From an uncultured Erysipelotrichaceae bacterium (GTDB taxonomy: Bacteria; Bacillota_I; Bacilli_A; Erysipelotrichales; Erysipelotrichaceae), in the NCBI GenBank assembly GCA_937957895.1, contig CALFEZ010000310.1, positions 1 to 5,940 of the forward strand: a DNA stretch of 5,940 nt. The letters are read 5' to 3'. The notes beneath the pieces were generated by a model that was given only the letters and a program-made list of their open reading frames with translations, did not search any database and was not told where the DNA came from. Of this stretch, positions 5,543 through 5,940 are shown one piece after another. The position numbers and the translations under genes are program-made. Every line of letters starts with the position of its first letter. Positions within the stretch are counted from its first letter, which is position 1.

Positions 5543-5940
5543 GTAAAGGTGACCATAAACGACATGGCGAACAAGATACGTGGTGACAAGCAATTCACAG
5601 AGAAGATCGAAAAAGTCTTTCCGTCGCTGGATGACCCTATCCCTGTTGTTTTCGTCATGAATGACGAGCATTCGACAGATATCGAGATCCATGTATCCAT
5701 CACACAGATCAGCATGTTGCAGGACATATTCAAGCAGCTGTCCAAACCAGCCAAGTCTTTGATCGGCAAAACCCATCGAGGACAAGTGTGGATCGACATC
5801 AACAGGATCTATCTTATCGAAGCCTTCGGCAATGATGTAGAGACCAAGATCGACAACCAACGGATCCAATTGGACAAAAAGCTCTATGAGTATGAAAATG
5901 AACTTGAAGATGATGGATTTGTAAGGATCGGCAAAAGCAC
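5540..5940 (+). CDS. LytTR-domain DNA-binding regulator, 3' end missing
   Basis: The frame from ATG 5540 stays open to the right edge, giving 133 complete codons. The last 60-65 residues match the LytTR DNA-binding domain: LIGKTHRGQVWIDINRIYLI, then EAFGNDVETKID, then QLDKKLYEYENELEDDGFVRI and GKS, the pattern in which a Phe-x-Arg-Ile-x-Lys-Ser motif leads into the last strand. The first 70 residues show no receiver-domain phosphorylation motif and no membrane segment. This resembles the small stand-alone LytTR regulators (about 150 residues) of Bacillota, which often sit before a small membrane protein gene; what follows here is outside the window. It starts 44 bases after the S-component gene with no intrinsic terminator between, so read-through from fmt is possible. 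No convincing own promoter was seen. A later ATG at 5564 is an alternative start. The target genes are unknown; its own leader, rich in inverted repeats, is a candidate. Confidence 0.8.
   Translation, partial: MVKVTINDMANKIRGDKQFTEKIEKVFPSLDDPIPVVFVMNDEHSTDIEIHVSITQISMLQDIFKQLSKPAKSLIGKTHRGQVWIDINRIYLIEAFGNDVETKIDNQRIQLDKKLYEYENELEDDGFVRIGKS

Noticed and set aside
5414..5869. A 151-codon open frame on the - strand across the S-component end and the LytTR gene
   Set aside because: The + strand frame from 5540 gives a recognisable LytTR domain and has an SD-like site; the antisense frame shows no family motif.

Overview
This window is a stretch of ordinary bacterial chromosome, most likely from a low-to-moderate GC member of the Bacillota. 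By eye the GC content is about 43-45%. TGA is used as a true stop in comEC, fmt and the S-component gene, so the genetic code is standard and not the Mycoplasma code. The gene set, AAGGAGG-type ribosome binding sites and the comEC-holA-rpsT neighbourhood all fit Bacillota. An Erysipelotrichia-like lineage is possible, but this cannot be settled from the sequence alone.

Left block, + strand: the 3' part of comEC (DNA-uptake channel with a C-terminal metallo-beta-lactamase domain) overlaps holA (DNA polymerase III delta subunit) by four bases. holA is followed with no gap by a one-chain iron-sulfur L-serine ammonia-lyase. The three genes look like one transcription unit. A TGnTATAAT sequence just before holA may add an internal start.

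Middle: rpsT (ribosomal protein bS20) lies on the - strand, facing the serine ammonia-lyase gene. It has its own clear promoter, a strong ribosome binding site and a terminator built around its stop codon. comEC-holA facing rpsT is the arrangement known in Bacillus. Here the serine ammonia-lyase gene has been placed into the convergent junction.

Right block, + strand, divergent from rpsT: fmt (methionyl-tRNA formyltransferase), without def next to it, overlaps by one base a small membrane protein that looks like a vitamin-type ECF transporter S component. After a 44-base gap comes the 5' part of a LytTR DNA-binding regulator gene that runs off the window. The gap holds an inverted repeat, a hairpin over the ribosome binding site and a 13-base palindrome over the start codon, so this gene may be controlled at its own leader.

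There is no rRNA, tRNA, CRISPR, insertion sequence or phage gene, and no gap over 300 bases without a gene. No new multi-gene system is evident. The most notable points are the serine ammonia-lyase insertion and its missing C-terminal cysteine, the strong excess of the tetramer GATC across the window, and the structured leader of the LytTR gene.
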